Source: Echinococcus granulosus (lineage: Eukaryota > Platyhelminthes > Cestoda > Cyclophyllidea > Taeniidae). Taken from it: a stretch of 64,000 nt of DNA. Positions 60,176-64,000 of the stretch are shown in pieces. The position numbers and the translations under genes were made by a program. The notes below the pieces were generated by a model. The model saw nothing but the letters and a program-made list of their open reading frames with translations, made no database searches and had not been told where the DNA came from. The stretch's first letter is position 1. Each line of letters begins with the position of its first letter. The stretch spans positions 207,206 through 271,205 of the forward strand of contig NW_020170417.1 in the NCBI RefSeq assembly GCF_000524195.1, given 5' to 3'.

Positions 60176-61894
60176 ACAGGTCGCGCAGTTGCTTCGCACC
60201 TTCACAATCACATTTATCAGTACAAAAGTAGATTAATGAAAGCTAGCTAATTGTAGGGGGAAGAAGTATTTACATTTCAACTCAAGGAGTGTGAGGTTAA
60301 ACGGGTTAGAAGTAACGGAAATGTTGCAAAGTAGTGCGGCCACACTTCTTCGAGGCGATAAATATTAAACAAATTGGTTTAATGACAAAGATACTATGCA
60401 GCCTGTTTTGACCGCTATGACTTTGATGCCCAGATGTCTAATTGGGTAGAAAAGGGCATTTGAGCTTAATGTTTGTCTATGCAGACCCTTCCGGCCTGCC
60501 TAGTGGGCTTTCATAATAAAATCTTATACTGAGTAACTTCTTGCCGTTAATCAGATCATACATTGCTAGTATTAGCAAAAATTGCTACTTATAAATTGAG
60601 CTGAAATAGATGGAAAGAGGAGTGATTGCAGCAAGTGTGTATTTAAGCCCAGACTAGGCAAAATTCCATAAAAGACGAATGTGTGAAAGGATGGATGAAT
60701 AAGAGGAAGAGGTGCTAATTAATGTTACAAAGTACTGCTCACAACGATACTCTAAATAGTTTTGGTTATGAAATGCGAATGTGGAGAAAATGAAAGTGGG
60801 GTATCATATGCTATTCCAACGGTTTCTCTCAATGTAGAAATTCCCAACTGCCAAATTGAATATGAAGGGACAAATCCTGACACCACGTTCATTTCAAATC
60901 GTGAAACCGTCAGTTCTTTGTCTCATCGCCTTACATCAATAGAAATGCTCCGCAGCGAAAAGAGAATATGATGGAAGGAGCAAAATTGCTATCTGGAGTT
61001 GGGTTGGATAATTGGGTTGATTTTTTTTTCAATGAAGACAACACATTTTGAGCATCGTCTGGACTGTCAAAATCGGCAACTGGCACAAAAGCAAGTGAGC
61101 GATCCAATGAGTTGTTCATCGTAATGGAAAGTGGACTGTCGGACTTAGAATCAATTTGTTGACAGTGAGACGTGGTAATGAGTTGGCTTTCCTCTAGGTG
61201 AGCCAATGGAAGGTAGGGTGGAGTTGGTTATCTCGCATCAGATCTAAGTTGCTGCTGCTTGGATGTATGTTAAACAGTTGGTCATGCTTTACGAGAATGC
61301 GCTGGCCAGAGAGTATAGAAATGAATGAGTGAATGTCCGTTTCCACGTTGTTCTAGTATGAGAGAAATTGTGACTCTTCTTTGTAGCGATAATGGCATCC
61401 CTGACACACAGACACAAGGTGGTTGAATAGGTCATTTGCAACGCATTCGGAATGGAAGGGAAATATCCTTGAATTGGAATACATTTAGAGATGGCTAGAC
61501 TTATTTTGTTGGAAATGTTGATTTATATCCCTTAGCAGCTATTTGAACCGTTGCATTATGTAGCTTGCCGTTAACGTCACTCTTCCCCAAAGCATGCTAA
61601 TGCAAAATGCTGGCCCTCAAAGCTGAAGTGATCAAATTTGTAAAAGTTGCATCCACTTGATGGTATCTAGGCTGTTTGATAACTTGTATTCTTCGTACTT
61701 TTTATACTTGATCAGTATACCTTGTTTGTGAATGACCTAGAGGCGTGATGAGAGGTGTAGGAAGAGACAAAGAAGAAGGCGGTATAATGGAGTTGGGGTT
61801 GGTTTGTTGTGAGGTCTGGGACCCTGTTTACAAATACTCCATTTCCCCTTTTTTTATAAAAATAGTGCATATACAGATTGGCTTCCTAAATGTT
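60176..61894. other. Between the duplicated units
   Basis: No firm gene. A minus-strand frame at 61206-60931 (91 codons, Ser/Asp-rich, starting MAHLEESQLITTSHCQQ) and a plus-strand one at 60762-60971 (69 codons, CECGENES near its start) overlap slightly. Neither has a recognised motif. Confidence 0.4.
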
Positions 61895-63543
61895 GATCTG
61901 GAGGATGTGAGGGATACCTATTAAAGGATGATTAACCAGAGTCTAGCTGGAGCAACTGGATGAGATACTTCGCCAATTTATACAGATTTTGCTCCCTGCA
62001 CTCCTGTGCTGTTAAGTCACACACTTCCTCTCTGAAGCAATGCGACTTCCCATATCCCTTTAACAGAATGTTGCGTAATACTTTTATTAATACGACCGTG
62101 GCATTTAGGTCAGTTTTGGTCCATCTTTCTTTCCACCCACAGAGTTAGGACCAGTACATACGCTGCATGATGGCTGGGTCGTCTATGCGGATATTACCTA
62201 AGAGAGATATGTGTGTAGATTTGGGATGATGAGGCAGAAGGGGGTTGTGCCGGATGGGTGAGCGACATGACCTAGTGGAATCACAATGTAACACGCATCA
62301 ACGAAACATGAAGGGAAAGGGGATAGAAATATGCTGTGAAGGATATTTAAGAGTGATGTGAAGTGAGATGCTAAAGTTTGTTTTACAATGAATGCTTAAT
62401 CGTGAATTGCGAGGACATTCGTGTGTTTGTGTGCGCAGAGAGTTTGTGCTGGCACCCACATAGCCGCCTCCGATCCAGCTCTCTGATTGGCAGGTTGAAA
62501 CTGCATTAAAGCCTGTTTGGGATCCCACCGTGTAATTTGCTTTGCACAGAACGTGCAAGTTACCCAGTGACATCGTGTATGTTCCTTTTTCTAATTTTCT
62601 CCAAAACTACTAACCATGATTTTAATTTTTAACCTGCTTCTTATATGGGTGATGGAGAAGATGCATCTTTTTCTGTTCCATGCTTATGGAAGCCAAAGCT
62701 GTTTTTAGATAAAAAAATGAATTTGATTACCATATCTTCCTGATTAGACTAGTATTTCTAAAGGAATTTTGTAATTTCTTCAGATGTGTAATGCAAAAAA
62801 CTTGACTTGATCTAAGCATAAAATGAGCGTAACACCGGATTTTTCAACTATTGTTTTCTAATTTTCAGATCTATAACCAAGTTATTACAATGGCAGCTAC
62901 GTGTCTTCTTCGAGTATTCGTTGGTTATGGGTCTGCCATTTTAGCATTAATTTGTTTTGCTTTAATCACCGGAGCCGCTGGCCAACCCTTAACAGGTTTT
63001 GTTGACTCGAGTCTCAACAATCTGGGAGCTTATCAGGCAGTGGATCAACTAGGCTCATTTGGTCAAGGGCAATATCAAGCAGTGAAAGATCAACTGGAAT
63101 ACCCCCTCCAGGGCCAAACGGGTTACTCTTCTTACGGAAATCAAGTGCCCTGCTGCGGGTCATCTGGTTATTGATGCGGTTACGCTAACGGTAACTTAGT
63201 CTTTTATGAACAACTGGTCAAACACTAAAGTAGACTGAAGAGCTCAAATGTCCGGTGTGAAATTCTTTGTTAATATTTACTAACGAGTGATTGCCTAATC
63301 AGTGCCTCGTATGTCTTGCCACCTTTTCGCCCACATCGCGCATCTCAAGAGCACAGCCGCGATCTTTACCCCACCCGAGGTACCACGAAGAAGGTAAAAA
63401 GAGAGGTGTGGGAATGGACTGCGTGCCAACTGAGACCTGAGAGGAGCCATATGCCAAAATCGCATGATATAAAACACGTCTAATGACTACCAGCACCCCA
63501 CATTTACGGCACCACGATTGTCTTCCCGGGCATGCTTGTCATA
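61895..63543. repeat. Imperfect tandem duplication, unit 2
   Basis: Second unit of the roughly 3.3-kb-period duplication, containing the open reading frame at 62890-63174. Matching blocks include CCGATCCAGCTCTCTGATTGG (62468), TTTGCACAGAACGTGC (62540), GAGGTACCACGAAGAAGG (63376) and TACCAGCACCC (63488). Confidence 0.7.
62890..63174 (+). CDS. Small Gln/Gly/Tyr-rich membrane or secreted protein
   Basis: 94 codons from the ATG at 62890. Residues about 5-31 form one strongly hydrophobic segment ending LITGAAG, either a signal peptide or a membrane helix. The rest is low-complexity Gln/Gly/Tyr/Ser (GSFGQGQYQAVKDQLEYP and similar), ending with a Cys-Cys pair before GSSGY. A good acceptor (TTTTCTAATTTTCAG) ends at 62868, 21 bases before the ATG, and the frame is open back to it, so this could instead be the last exon of a longer membrane protein. 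A related C-terminal stretch exists in duplication unit 1 (59652-59763). The family is unknown to me. Retention of an open frame after an old duplication suggests it is used. Confidence 0.5.
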   Translation: MAATCLLRVFVGYGSAILALICFALITGAAGQPLTGFVDSSLNNLGAYQAVDQLGSFGQGQYQAVKDQLEYPLQGQTGYSSYGNQVPCCGSSGY

Positions 63544-64000
63544 TAAGTGGAGTAGAACGGCAGTGATGTATGAGTTGGTGAGGTGGCTCACCCATTTTTC
63601 AGCTTTGCCCTAATAACTAAAGCCATTTGCAATGTAGTCGCGGCTATGTTAAATTTTCTCTTCCTGTTTCTACTTTGAGGACCGCCATAGTAGGCGATCC
63701 CATCAAAGTGGGTTTATAGACACAACAAAGATATGGATGTACGATGAGAGATAGTGCGCGCAACACTAGATTTTTGAAAGGTGCAAAATTGTGAATGAGA
63801 ATATAACGTGATATGGATACTGAATCATACCAAATCAGCACAGAGGGAAACGAAATTGCATCACTTTTAATTACTTTTCAGTGACTGCTTGACTGGGTAA
63901 TCTCTTCACTCTCCGTCGTCTCCACTGTCTCAACAGGCTACTTGGTCTCCACTCCCCTGCTCTCTTCATTGTCACCCAGCCCACATCCTCTCTTCCCATC
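63175..64000. other. Right flank, nothing recognised
   Basis: After the end of duplication unit 2 (about 63543) no gene is seen. The last 130 bases are pyrimidine-rich (repeated TCTC/CACT words) and may approach another exon or a repeat. Confidence 0.4.

Overview
Eukaryotic nuclear DNA, most likely from a parasitic flatworm, and probably a taeniid-like tapeworm (inference). The reasons are: very short introns (about 30-45 bp) mixed with introns of 0.1-3 kb; about one gene per 9 kb; flatworm-like versions of conserved metazoan genes; and a family of roughly 1-kb LTR elements without proteins, of the TRIM type known from taeniid cestodes. No operon, CRISPR, rRNA or convincing tRNA gene was seen.

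Layout. 1.5-5.3 kb (+): the HECT-domain end of a UBR5/hyd E3 ubiquitin ligase. 7.7-10.2 kb (-): complete CSN6 (COP9 signalosome), convergent with UBR5. 6.1-7.2 and 10.5-14.7 kb: a retroelement patch with three TRIM elements, one of them intact with 197/198-identical LTRs and lying inside a decayed Gypsy element. 15.4-16.2 kb (+): ribosomal protein S8. 19.4-20.2 kb: an unassigned coding-like or decayed stretch. 20.8-27.7 kb (-): exportin-1 (XPO1/CRM1), complete except for a 100-N gap in the N-terminal part. 29.1-35.2 kb (-): axonemal dynein intermediate chain DNAI3/WDR63. 36.7-38.1 kb (+): Na+/K+-ATPase beta subunit, divergent from DNAI3. 38-49 kb: a gene-poor stretch with old TRIM remnants. 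49.3-55.4 kb (-): a complete four-repeat annexin. 55.9-64 kb: a solo LTR and an imperfect tandem duplication with a period of about 3.3 kb. Its second unit carries a small Gln/Gly/Tyr-rich protein with one hydrophobic segment.

The seven recognised genes are unrelated housekeeping, ciliary or membrane genes and do not form one pathway. Gene models were built by joining ORF pieces at GT-AG (twice GC-AG) sites so that the phase is kept and the protein matches the remembered family pattern. Exon limits are therefore read from the sequence, but no transcript evidence was available. The most notable points are two in-frame introns of 30 and 33 bp without stop codons, two GC-AG introns, the intact TRIM with its relatives, and the tandem duplication near the right end. 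I found no clearly new multi-gene system.
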